Positions 26,601 to 39,691 of a stretch of DNA of 64,000 bases are shown one piece after another. Both the position numbers and the translations under genes were made by a program. The notes below the pieces were generated by a model. The model had not been told where the DNA came from. It saw only the letters and a list, made by a program, of their open reading frames with translations, and ran no database searches. Each line of letters opens with the position of its first letter. Within the stretch, counting starts at the first letter, position 1. This DNA comes from Aldrovandia affinis (lineage: Eukaryota > Chordata > Actinopteri > Notacanthiformes > Halosauridae). The stretch is from assembly GCA_029706075.1 (NCBI GenBank), contig JAINUG010000026.1, forward strand, positions 5,722,674-5,786,673. Reading direction: 5' to 3'.

Positions 26601-29105
26601 TATCTGAAGGAATCATACGAGAACATGGTAACTTTTATGAATGAGATCAACTTGGTCCTACAAATTCTGACATTTTTGAAGAATGGTGACAAATTAATTG
26701 ACTGCTTAAAAAAGAAAGACTTAGGTGCTTGACTTGCATTCAAAACAATCTGTAACAACTGTCTGACAATTATGAAGAACATGTTATTGAACTTCTGGAT
26801 GCCTACAGATCTGTTAGTCTGTGAAGATCTGTAGTCTGTCAGATCCAGTTCTACACAGTCATCTGGACTTTTTTCCTGAAAATCTTGGCGCTGTCTCAGA
26901 TGAACATGGAGAACATTTCCACCAAGATATTTCTCAGATGGAGAAGAATTTTGAGGGTCGCTGGGATCCTGCCATAATGGGTGACTATTGCTGCATGCTT
27001 AAACATGACAGTGGTGTAACTCTGAAACGTACATCTGGAGAAACATTTTTTAGAAACGTTAGGGCAGGGGTGGGCAATCTTACCCTGTGTGGGCCGGTGT
27101 GGGTGCAGGCTTTTGTTCCAGCCGAGCAGTAGCTCACCTGATTTGACTAATCAGCTAATCAAAGTCTTCAATCAGGGCTTTGATTAGTGGAATCAGGTGT
27201 GTCATTGTTCAGTTGGAACAAAAGCCTGCACCCACACCGGCCCACACGGGGTAAGATTGCCCACCCCTGCGTTAGGGTATCCATATCTAAAAATCCTGAT
27301 CTGATACAGAAGAACTGAGTTCATACTTGTATTCTACACCCAAAAATTTGTTGAAAACGGTTCATTAATTTAAGGATACACGAAAAAAGTATTTTTTTGT
27401 TGACCAGTGTTATTTTCATTTTGGAACTGGGTGTAAAACCTATTAGTTTCTTATGCCCTCTGTACTTAAAAAGCTGCGTGGTGATTGGTGTTCTGTAATG
27501 CATTTCACAGTGCAAAGGAGAGGTCAACAAAAGCTCTTTCCTTGAGGTGACAAACTCCTATTTGCATACGAATAGTTGTTTCTCCCCTCCCCTCCCTTAG
27601 TATTAGCTTCTTGTTAACACTAGTTGGCTATCGTAGCTGAATTGAAACCACGGCGCAATCGCATATGATTTGTGAGGTTGCTTTACTGTGTCATTTGATT
27701 CAAACATGGTAGTTTGTGGGGGGGGACTTTCCCCGCAGGACCCCCAGGCACAGTTGGCACTGGAAAGTTTCTGATCGGACGAAGCTTGCCAGATACACCA
27801 CTGCACCCCATGCAAATGCCCCAACGGGCTATGCCACGCGGGATCAGTGACTTGTTAATGAGCTTTGGGCCGGTAACGAGTTAATCACAGTGAACATCAC
27901 CCTTTGTCAAATGTTCAACAAATATAGTTCTGTACTGAATAAGATAAAACGTCATTGTTTTTCCACATGCCTTATTTTGGCATGATAAATGATACTGACA
28001 CTTAATAGAAGGCATTGGAAACACAAATTGCAGAGGTGGTTTGAGATATTTAATCATAAACGATACTGAATGATGCCTTAAACTCAAGCAGAGAACCAAA
28101 AACGTTGCTTTTCAGCGCAAGCGGCTTCAGTGGTGACACTCGATCACTTAAATGCGCAAACATGCGTCATGCAAAAGTGCAAAACCAACAGCGGATAAGG
28201 ACGTGAAAGTCTGTGAACAGGAGCGTTAATCTATCCTCCCCCCCTTCACGGTCAGCAGGTACTACCTGGCCTACAAACATTTGCAGGTTGAATGACTCTC
28301 CTCGGCAATGATTAACTCCTGTCTGGGTTCAAGGCACAGGAGAAAGCCCTGAGTCAGCACTATCGTGCTGTTTTCTTCCGTTGCGCACGCTGTGACAGAC
28401 GCGGCAGGGCCAGGTGATCGGGGAGACGCTTGGAGACGGGATGTGACATGCCGCCGAGCGTCTGCCGCTGATCTCGCATCACGCGGGGGGAGAGCGACGC
28501 AACGCACAGAGCCAGACGCGGGTTCTTCACAGCCAGGTCACGCACGCGGTGGCTGTCCAGCGGGAGGAAAGGGTCAGGGTTAGCCTGGGACTGCGCACTG
28601 CCAGAGTGCTACAACCTTCAGGTGCAGTCAGGCATTGCCGGGGGGTATGGATTTCCTGTCGGTCGCCGCGCAGCTGCAGGTGAGGGGTGCGCTCGGGGGC
28701 GGGTTTGAGGTGGAGGTGGTCTGAGTCAGTACTATTTCATCAGCTCCTCAGATTTTTAATAACCTTAGTATCTACAAAAGTATCATTACTTTTCAATGGA
28801 TTGGCTGTTCTCTTTTCACTGGCACGTTCAAGCCAAAACGGTGTGCTTGCTTCTCTTCAAAAATCCCACCTATCATGTTCATTTGTGTATTGATATGGCT
28901 GTGAAGTAGTAACGCATCTGCTGTGCATGAACAACCTGCTTTTGGACACTTGGCACATCGTCCAGAGAGAACGTGAAGCAGACATGCCAGTATGTGTCAC
29001 TCGACCCTTAAGCCACATGTCACCCGACAGGAGGTTGTCGTGCTCATGACATCACAGAAGAGGGTTGGGTGCACTTCAAAGAAGCTGATTGGCTGGTTAT
29101 GGGCT

Positions 29106-29142
<37 letters not shown>

Positions 29143-32100
29143 TTATGTTGTTGTTTAAACATGTTTGTGATTTAAACATCTAACATTGTTTACTTAATGT
29201 AAAAATGTCCCCAAACTTTGTGTAAGCAAGTTTGTGTAAACAAAAATGTTTTTTTATGCTAAAAGAAAGTAAGCACCGGTAGAGAGATGCCTAAAGGACT
29301 AAATGATAAGTGTGCATAGTTTCAGCAAAATTGTCATAGCTGCAGACCGGTTCCGTGGTGATAACGGCCTCTTATCACATTCCAGAAAAAGTTATTCGAT
29401 CATCAAGCACTTGCATTGAATTCCTCAGTATGGCTGCTTAATGATTGTGAAGGGTGATTACACTCATTTAATGATTACAGTTCTGGCAACAGTAACTTTA
29501 TTCTGTTTTTAATTTAGTAGAATTCTTCTTTGTGATTCAGAGCTGAAAGCATCTAGAACATTCCTCCCTTTGGTGGCTTTCAATCTGGGACGCTGTGTCC
29601 TAAACTCTGAGTAGTGAGATTAGATAGGTATTCCATTTATTTTTTTATTTTTTTATTCTTGCACGGCATTCTTGATGAATTACAAGGCTAAAAATGACCT
29701 TTTTTTTCTTAAAATTGGTACTCAGAATTGAGGGTGAATCGTCATGGTGATTTGGTTGAATGTTTCCCAAATCCTTTTCCACAAAAGAAGAATTTTCAGT
29801 AGTGTTCAGTAGCTATGCTATCCACAATGAACTATAATTACAAACTCTTCTGTTTCTGTTTTTTGTTTTTCATTACAAGTTACTGATGTTCTTAGCTGTC
29901 ACCTGGTTTCTAGGGCTGCCTGCCACAGCCTCTTTTTAGCGTTATCTGAAACTTGCTTCCGTGAAATTCCCTTGTCTGCTGGACACTGCAGACCGAAGCA
30001 TCTTCAGACCGGACCAGACTAAAGGTCTCGTTCGTCATGGAGAAATGGTGCGAAGATTCCTTTAACATAAAATGCCATGGCAACCAAGGCCATCTCTGCC
30101 TGTCAGGGGGGTCATTCTGTCTGTGCAGGGGATTAAGGTGGTGGAAAGAATTACCACCAGCTAACTTGCTCATCTATCAAACGCTATAATCAAAAAATAA
30201 ATTAGTACAAAAATAAATATTGCCAAAAGGTAAGTGACAGACAGTCTCAATGCTTTCACGTACAGGATTTATATACACCCCTTCGTCTGTTGGAGCTGCT
30301 GAGGGCTCAGCTCTTGTCCATAATTCACCAGGTTGCGTGCTGCCTCTTCAGGGGGCCCCTGGAACAACAGAGGAATACAGACAGTCTTGGGTCACCCATT
30401 TCTTTAGCAGGTTGACGTGATACACCCGCTTTTTTTCCCGGCAATTTGGTTGACTGACCCGGTAGGTGACTGGCCCTACCCGCTCCACAATGTCATACAG
30501 TCCCTGCCATGTCGCCAGGAATTTACATTCGGTGGTGGGGATCATCACCAGGCCACGGTCTCCTGGTTGGAAGGCCCGAGGCTGTGCAGGGCAGTTGTAT
30601 ATCCGCTGCTGCACGCCCTGAGCGGACAACATATGCTCTTTAATGATGGGCATCACCATCACCATCATTACTCGCGTGTGCATCTCCACCACGTGCTCCA
30701 CTAGAGATCGCTGTTGGGACGGCTGCTCTTCCCATGCCTCCCTGGCGATTTCTTGTAGTCCTCAGGGTCAGTGGGCATACAGCAGCTCAAATGGTGAAAA
30801 CCTCGTTGGTGGACTACCGGCACCTCCCTGACAGCAAATTGTTGCCAAACATATGCCAACAATTTATCCCAGTCACGCAGCAAATTGTTGCCAAACATAT
30901 GCCAACAATTTATCCCAGTCACTCCCCTCGGTATCGATGGCCTTCCTGAGCATGCATTTCAGCGTTTGATTGAACTGCTGCACCAGCCCATCCGTCTGAG
31001 GGTGGTAAACTGACGCCCGGATCTGGTGGATGCGCAGCGGACGGCACAGGTCTGTCATGAGGTGGGACATGAAGAGACTGCCCTGCTCCGTGAGCATCTG
31101 TTGCGGCAGGCCCACCCGGGTAAACATCTGCACCAGCTCCTGGGCGATCGATGTGGATGTGGCGGTGCACAGGGGGAACGCTTCTGGGTACCACGTTGCG
31201 TAACCCACCACCACCAGGATATACTGATGCCCCCGACCTGAGGGTGGCAGGTGCCCCACGAGATCCATCCCTATCTGTTCAAAGGGCGTGCCGATGATTG
31301 GGAGGAGGATGAGTGGCGCCCTAGGGGGATGAATGGGAGAGGTTATTTGACATTGTGGGCAGGTCCGACAGTAGTCTTTTGTAGATTCCCAGCTATGTAG
31401 ATTCCCGGCTATGAGTAGCGCTGCAGCAGCCTCTCTGGTTTTCTCCGCTCCCAGATGTGCCCCCAGGATGTGTGTGTGTGCTAGCTCCAGCACCACCTGA
31501 ATGTATACCTGGGGCACCAGCAGCTGCGTGCGCTCTTCTCTCTGGAACTCGTCTACTTGGTAAAGCAGCCCGCTACGGATTGCGAGGTATAGTTTCCCTG
31601 TCAGGAAATGCCCGTCCACTTCCTGGATCTGCCTCCGGGCTAAATTGGGGTTGTCCCACTGGGCTCTGCCATACTAGCCCTGTAACATGGGAGTTATAAA
31701 TGGGTTAGTGTCCGGGTTAATTACCTCTCCTTCCCCATCTCTGTGAGTGCTTTCGTTATCCGAGGCGGGGTTAGCGGATCCCTGGAAAACCGACCAGGGG
31801 CATTCCTGCAGGGTGTTGGTGGGGCTCCTGGTCTGGCTGCTCGAAACCTAGGGTCTAGGTGTACTGACAACTGGAGGGGGATGAGAAATGGCCATTGGCT
31901 GGGGCTTGTGCATCTTCCGGATGGCGGAGGCGTATAGGCGGTTCAACCCCGGGCAGTTCCGGCCTACCAGCAGTGGCACTCGCAGGCTCTTTGATATACC
32001 AGCTGTCACGGTCCACGGCCCTCTGTCACTGTGGATCCTTATCCTGACCCCTGGGACAGGCTGGGTATCCCCGTGCACGCAGGTGAGAGGGCTAGAGATT

Positions 32101-35100
32101 TCTCCGGGGTGCCTTGGGTTAGAACATAGTCGGGGGGCACTAGTGTGACAGTGCCCCCAGGGTCCATGTATCGTGGTGGCGTCTCGGTGGGTCAGCCGGA
32201 CCTGATGCATGCGAGCCTGGGACGTGAGGAGTTCGAGGTCGGACTCCAGTAGGTTGCAGGCCCGTTTGTAGCTCTGGTGGCTGGTTCCTGGGTCAGTCGG
32301 AATCGGTTCATCCACTCCCGGCCAGTGCCACTCCAAATGGCCGAGACCCCCACACCTCCAGCACCAAAGTTGTTCCCGGCGCTGTCTCTCCCCTCTGGTT
32401 GGGGGTTCCCTGGTGGGCGGCATCTGGCTCTTCCAGCTGTCGTCCAGGGTTGGGGACACGGAGCCGTCGGGGCGCTGGTATGGGCTTCTCACTGCGAGCA
32501 GGCAAGAGATCACAAGAGTTATCATACACTTCTGATAACTTGATGAAATCCGTGACGTGTTTTAGTTGTCGCTGACTCACTCATTTTCTTGGCCTCATAG
32601 GGTAGGGAGTGCAGACAGTGTTCCATAACTACCTGCTCTGTTACGGTTTGCACTGTCGCGTCCGGGCCACACAGCCAGGTGCATCCCAGCCGGAGCAGGT
32701 CGCGAATTTGAGCCCGGGCGGGGCGGGTGGGCTGGTAGCTCCAGCTACGGATCCGCTGTGCTGCGCCAAGGGGAGTCAGGCCAGCTGTGCTCAGGATCTC
32801 AGCTTTCAGCTTCGGGTATTCCTCTGCATCTCCTGCCGGTAGGTCATGGTACGCCCGCAGCGCCTCTCCTGTAAGAAAGGGAGCCAGAATGCCCGCCCAC
32901 TGCTACTTTTCCCACAACTCCCGCTCCGCAGTGCGCTCAAACATGGTGAGGTACGCTGCCACGTCATCAGCCTCAGCCGTCTTTGTGAGGCAGTCCCGTG
33001 CACGTTGGGAAATGGGTGGTAGGGGAACCCTTCCAGCTGCGTTCGCCTCCTGGTAAGCCCGCCGATCCTGTGCAGCGGTGTTTCTCTCCAGGCTTTCCAT
33101 CACCGCTAGGTTGGCATGCTGTTGTTCCCCGTGCATGCGGAGAAGGTGATGCAGCATGGCATCCGGAGTCATTCCCGTGTCTGAGCCCTCCATCTCCACA
33201 CTCTCTACTGGTCCGTGCCTGCGTTCTCCACCACTGTGAATGGGTGCAGGGTGTTCACGTGACCGTGACCAGAGAGAGAGAGAGAGAATTTAGTGGGAGG
33301 TAAAGGAGTTTTTATTTTCTCCGTCAAGCTCCCCGGGACTTCCACTCACAGGTGGGGCAGGAGAAAAATACAAAAATAATAATTATCACGTTCCATATGC
33401 TTTAAACAAAACATTCAAAGGGCTAGCTTTTAGCCTGGCTACTGGTGCCTTTTCTCCGGGGCTCTTCAGACGGATGACTGCCAGTGGCTACAAGCGTTTA
33501 ATTGGATCCGTTACTGGGCCCTGGCACACTCCTCTCCGGGGTGGTTCAGGCACTCGGTTCCTTGGACTTCCAGGCTTAGAGATTACTGCTGGAGAAATCT
33601 GAGGGTTAGAGAGAGACATGACAAGCAGGCAGGCGTTGGGAATTACGCCTTGTATGTCTCGCACGCTGCTTTTCAAGCAGCCGCCTATTTACAGTGAGTG
33701 GCTGCAGCTGGGATTTGCTAAACAAGGTGCAGCTGACCCTTGTTTCAGCAAATGGCCAGCTTCCATCAGTACAATTAGCTGCGCAGACCTGTTTGTCCCG
33801 TTCGCTGCTTGCATTTGCAGGCAGCCTGACGGGAGCTGTGAGACCACCCCGCTGCCCTCCCGTCACCTTGCCACAACCTTGTGGTTCTGTGTAGCTCAGT
33901 TGGTAGAGCATGGCGTTGGCAACGCTTAGGTTGTGGGTTCAGTTCCCACTGGAATCACATATACTGAAAAATGTATGCATTCACTACTATAAGTCTCTTT
34001 GGATAAAAGCGTCTGCTAAATGGCGTATATTATATTATGTTAACCCCCTTTGGTGCTTTTTGCAGCATTAGTACCTATAGCACATTAGCATTTACATGTT
34101 CTACTGCTGTGATTGGGTGAGCCAGTTGTGATTTGATGACGTCATACCCTCCCTAAAGCCTTAAAAGCTTTGATTTTCGATTTATCATCAGTCGTTGTGA
34201 CAGACTGCAGCACAGCTTGCCATGAAGGGGGTGCCCCGTTTTCATCCAAAACACATTTGCAACTGACATGTGAGAAAGTATCTTCTCATTGATCTGAGTT
34301 TGGCAAATCAGAGATGCAGGCTCCCAGGTAGAGACTCAAACTGAAACACGTAAGCTGGCAATAAAGCCATGTTTTCACGGACCCGCCATAGCTGTATGTG
34401 TCACCTTTATCTGAAGCAATTCGGAGGTGTTTCTCAGGCCAGGGTAATAATAATTCTGATATAGGCAGAATTAATATTGTAGAGTGGGGAATGGTCCTGT
34501 ATTTCAGACACAATTGAAAAAAGAATACACTTTGTTTTGTCTGTAGGCACCCTTAACCCTTTGAGCAGTACTGTCACACTATGATGTTTATTACAGAACA
34601 TGCCGTAACATTCTAGTTGATTCTAATTTATGACATCATAGAGAACTGTGAAATTCCAGAATAGAACACTGTGAACTAGAACTGGAACTGTAAAAAGAAC
34701 TCCTAAAAGAGTTAATGGACACGATGGCTGTAGCAGCAGCCGAGAGAAGGCCAGCCTGTACTGTGTCACCTATTTCAAGCTGGTGGGAGGCTGTGCCAGA
34801 GCTGAGCGTTTAGATAAGGGCAGTAGAGCAGATAGCCAGTTAGAGACCTGGAATCTCTGAGTCTTGCGAGCACCAATTGGGCAGAGCTGTTTTACCGTAA
34901 AACAAAGGCACTGAACCCCACCTTTATGCAAGAATCAATTGATTAAAGTTACACATAAGTTAAAGTTAAGTTAAATTCCAGGAAGGTGTAAAACCCCTCA
35001 TCACTGCAAGTCACTGTGGAAAAGTGCATCTGCTAAGCAAAGCAAACAAGCTCTCTTCATCTGTGTGCGTGTGTGTTTTAGTGTATGTCTTAGTGTGTGT

Positions 35101-38100
35101 AATCAGTGTTTGTATTTGTGTATGTGTGTGTGTGTGTGTATGTGACTGTCTCACTAGCCTTACAAAAGAGCCTTTTAAGGAAAGGCCAGGGCGCTATCTG
35201 TGACTCAGTGAGAGGTTCCTTCCTGGCCTGCCGGCTTATAGAATTCAGTGCAGGGTGGGAGGGGTGTATGTATCCGTACCACCATGCCCTACCCCTCTGT
35301 GTGAAATGCAGGCGTTCTCTGAGAGCCTTGTCCGAAAGATCTTCGTTTCCTCGATGACCAGCATTTAAGGGGTGGGGCTGGAAGAGGTAGGGGGAGGAGT
35401 AAATCTGCCATAGAAGAATGTCCAGCCAGGCTATTCAGGGCTGGCTTGTCAGTGGCTTGTCAGTCAGAGGCTGAACTGTATGGGCATTAACAGCCTTACC
35501 CGAAGGACCTCCCCCCAAAACAGGAAAGTACAGTTCAAGGTGGAAAGAGGCCTAAATTGTATCCTGGGGCATGGGTGGGGAATATCTGGGGTGGGCTTGT
35601 TTGTGTTATAACTGTCCAGGCCACAGTAGGGAAACCATTATTCAGCAGTGATGTCTGGTGTGTGTGTGCGTGCGCGCGCTCACAGGCACGCGTGTGAGTG
35701 TGTGTATGTTTACAGCTCCTAGAAGTCAAGGTTAAAGTGCGGTGAGCTGTGAGAGGGAGACCGGGAGGAAAACAAGGCCATCACAAACATTGGCTGACTT
35801 CGCTGGTGATTTGTATCCAAGTGGAGCAGTTTTGTGTAGATCAAGGTTTACACAGGTGGTTGGTGTTCGTTGAATATTATTAGAAACTATAAATATTATG
35901 ATTTCTAAATAAATAGTTTGTGCACTGTCCTTCCAAAACAAAAACTATATTTATTATTTTACATTTTATTTAGTTTATAAGTTGTTTATCAGATGCCGTT
36001 ACACTGCTGATATTTGAGAATATTTTCCATAGGGGTGTGACGGTATAACGGTATACCACGATATTAAAATATGAATAATATATAAACTTAACGTAATACT
36101 GTGATAGTAAATCACGTGGCAAAAGCTATTTTCATGCAGGAAAAAAAATTATTCAACCGTTACCCAACTAAAATGTCTAAATAACCCATATGAAATAATA
36201 TAATACTGGACCTGGGGTGTCTGCAAAATGTAATTTAATCCCACCATCTCTTTGACTGTTCTTGCATTTTTTTTTATTGACAACGCGATTGCACACGTGC
36301 AAACAGACAGACAGTTCCGTCACATTTCCCCTGGTACCTACCCCTGGTAGCTGCCTGCTCAGGGACTACAGATGGAAATGAGCCTCCTTGGCTAAAGGCC
36401 TCTACATGCTCGAACAACAACAACGTGACAGCAACACAACCAGGGCTCTGCAACATCAACGCAACCTTTGCGACGTATGCAGAGGGGATTGCAGAGGGTG
36501 TTGCGTACCTAGCACAAAAATCTAACTCGCGACCGCAGCACTGTACACTGTCCCTGTCAAATGACTGAAATGGTAGGTAGCTGTTATTAGCTAGCTACCT
36601 ACACGGCATAAATCTCCATTTGCAGTCCCATATAAAATGTGATGCTGATTTCGATGCCGAGGTGGTCTGTAATGACAAATTATATTGCCCCAAAAAGTGA
36701 ATTTGTTCATCTGTGAACATCATCCTTCACGTTATGCTGCAATAGCTAAATATAGTACTAGATCCAATGAGGGGATAAAGTGATAAAGCAAAATGTTTCT
36801 TAATTTTTCTTTAATTTAAAGTGAATGATTAAATTAAAATGATGATTTTCAATTAAAATGGTATATAAATCTGCAAAGAGCTATACAATAAACAGATCAA
36901 GTTTTAAACTTTGTGTGATACTTTTTTTAACTTAAAAACTGATACCGTGATATATCGAAAACTGTGATATTGAGTAGTACAATTATCATACCGTGAAAGT
37001 TTCATACCGTCACAGCCCTAATTTTCCATATATTACTCCATGGCCAATCCTGTCTGTTTAGCGTTTAACAGTAAGAGATCTCTCGATGTAGGAGCATTTT
37101 CATGACAGCACAAATTTAGCAGACTAAGTCACCCCAATGTGGCAACATATTAACAGTGGTTGAAGTGAGTCCCCCCCCCTCCCTTTCACTCTGAGGGACT
37201 TTGTGATCAATGAAAGGCATTGCATCTATTAAGGCATTACATCTATTTATGTTATTGGACTTCTGTGCTAGTCATGGAGTATCCATAACAAACACCATGT
37301 TCGAACACAAGAAGGCTCATAAGTGTACCTGGTACCAGAGCACCTTAGGCAAAAGGTTGATGATTGACTTTGTAGTTGTCTCATCGGACCAGAGGTCACA
37401 TGTTCTGGACACTCGGGTGAAGAGAGGAGCAGAGCTGTCTACCGATCACCACCTGGTGGTGAGCTGGATCAGATGGCGGGGTAGACTGCCAGACAGACCT
37501 GGTAAGCCCAAATGTGTGTTGAGGATTTGCTGGGAACAACTGGTAGAGGACCCTATCCGGACCCTGTTCAGCTCCCACCTCCAGAGGAGTTTCTCTCACA
37601 TTCCGGAGGAGGCTGAGGACATCCGAACAGTCCGAATCGACCCTGTTTAAAGCCTCCATTGTGGAAGCGGCTGCTAGGAGCTGTGGCTAGAAGGTGGACG
37701 GTGCCTGTTGTGGTGGCAACCTAAGGACCCGCTGGTGGACACTCCCGATTCGACGGACAGATACTGGCAGGCCAGAAGAACTGCAGCTGCAGTGGTTGCA
37801 GAAGCGAAAGCCCAGCCGTGGGAGGAGTTCAGAGAGGCTATGGAGAAGGACTGTCAGCTGGCCTCAAAGAGATTCTGGCAAACCGTCTGACGGTTCAGGA
37901 GGGGAAGGCAGGACACCGCCCATACTGTTATCAGCAGTCGGGAGGTGGAAGCAACACTTTGAGGAATTTCTAAACCTGACAGACGCACCCTCGGTGGAGG
38001 AGGCAAGGCCGGAGTGTTCTGGGGGGTCAGAGCCCATCTCCTTGGCGGAAGTCACTGAGGCAGTTCATAAGCTGTGCAGTGGCAAAGTGCCAGGAGTGGA

Positions 38101-39652
38101 CAAGATATGCCTGGAAATGCTGAAGGCCCTGGATGTGGAGGAGCAGCCATGACGGCTGACACCTTTTCAATGTTGCGTGGGTGTCGGGAACAGTACCAGT
38201 GGATTAGCAGATGGGTAGTGGTTCCCATTTTCAAAAAGGGGGACCGGAGGGTGTGTTCCAACTACCGAGGGATCACACTGCTCTGCCTCCCTGGGAAAGC
38301 CTATGCCAGGGTGCTGGAAAGGAGGATCCGGCTGATAGTCGAACCTCAGATCCAGGAGGAACAATGCAGATTCCGTCCTGGCCGTGACCACAGCAGACCA
38401 GCTTTTTACACTCTCACAGATTCTTGTGGGGTCACGGGAATTTGCCAAACCAGCAGTGGGGAACCGTCCAGCCTTCACTGAAGGCCTAAGAAAAGAATAA
38501 TAAAATGTAAAATCCATTAAATCACAATATAATGTATTTGTTTTTCATTCCTTTAATGTTAAACAATATATCTTTCATCAATATGTCTCATCTCGTGATT
38601 TATTTCGTTTCGGAAAAGAAAGAGTTCATTTTAAGCAACCTTAACGTTACAAACCCAGTTCCCTAACCATTATACCGCACTGCTACCAACAACCTTAGTT
38701 GCTTAACGAAAGCAGCCCTGCGCCACCAAAGTACAGGGAAGTTGTGGGAAAGTTTGGGAAAGTTTAGTAAACATTCTATTTACACTCATTTAGATTTCCT
38801 ATTAACTTGATCTTGCGCTCAAATCTCAAACTGAGGGTAAGTCTATGATTCATCAAATGCTTGCACCCATAAATAAAGATTTGTATGTCAAGGATATACG
38901 CATGTTTTATCTAGCCTAAATCACAAATGACTGAATTTAGAACTTGGATCTGGCTGGAATCAAAGCTCACATTTTGTTCAATGCACCGGCGAAACTATTT
39001 GTCAGAGAGACTTTATGAACGTCGTCATGGTGCTGTGCGAAAGCCACATGAGGGTGCTTTGATTGTAACTGATTTATTTGATGAACACGATTGATTGACC
39101 CGGTACACCTCCAGAGTTAATTCAACATCAACTCTGGAGGTGTACCGGGCACGGCTAACTGGGAGGAGACCCCGGGGCAGACCCAGGAGCCGCTGGAGGG
39201 ATTATATCTCTCAGCTGGCCTGGGAACGCCTTAGAATCCCCTGGGAAGAGCTGGAGGAAGTTGCTGGGGAAAAGGGCACCTGGGCTGCTTTGCTAAGACT
39301 GTGGCCTCCCTGACCCGGCCCCGGATAAGCGGCAAGATGATGGATGGATGGGCATCTATTCAGTTCATTATGGTTATTAACATCGCTGTGAGCCTCCTCT
39401 TGGCTAGTGGATGGGTAATTGGTCAGCTGGTAATGCACAAGTTGACGCAGTGGGAAACTCGCCGTGTTCGATTTTCCATGGTTCTCTGTGTGTTCGTGTG
39501 GAAGTGTCAGTTTGGGTGACCTGCGGTGAGGACAGTGTGCCGGAGGAGGAGTTCAGACTACTGCTGACGCCGCCGGTCTAACGTGGCAGTACTGTACGTG
39601 TGTGCAGAACAGGTCTGTGTTTGAGAATGTCAATCTGATCTCTCTCTCTCTG

Positions 39653-39691
<39 letters not shown>

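Larger units (their letters stand above)
25469..27409. mobile_element. CACTG-ended DNA transposon with TTA duplications, 1941 bp
   Basis: Left end CACTGGTCAACACAATTTTT and right end (inverted) CACTGGTCAACAAAAAAATA share twelve perfect terminal bases. TTA occurs on both sides (25466-25468 and 27410-27412). CACTG/CACTA ends with 3-bp duplications are seen in EnSpm/CACTA elements; 3-bp TTA is also common in PIF/Harbinger, so the superfamily stays open. The inside carries broken pieces of a protein (next entry) and a nested hAT MITE. Confidence 0.65.
30348..33875 (-). mobile_element. Ty3/gypsy retrotransposon relic without reverse transcriptase
   Basis: Minus-strand order: LTR-like sequence (33875 to about 33235, AATAAA near 33312), TGGTGGAGAACG at 33222-33233 in primer-site position, gag, protease region, integrase, and a GPY/F-type C-terminus ending at 30348. 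The protease region stops near 31848 and the integrase opens at 31619, so the 1.5-2 kb expected for reverse transcriptase and RNase H are absent. No 3' LTR was recognised left of 30348. Confidence 0.8.

Noticed and set aside
33884..33955. tRNA gene
   Set aside because: A and B boxes are present, but the body continues into a SINE tail and a second copy exists at 50258, so it is a SINE, not a tRNA gene.
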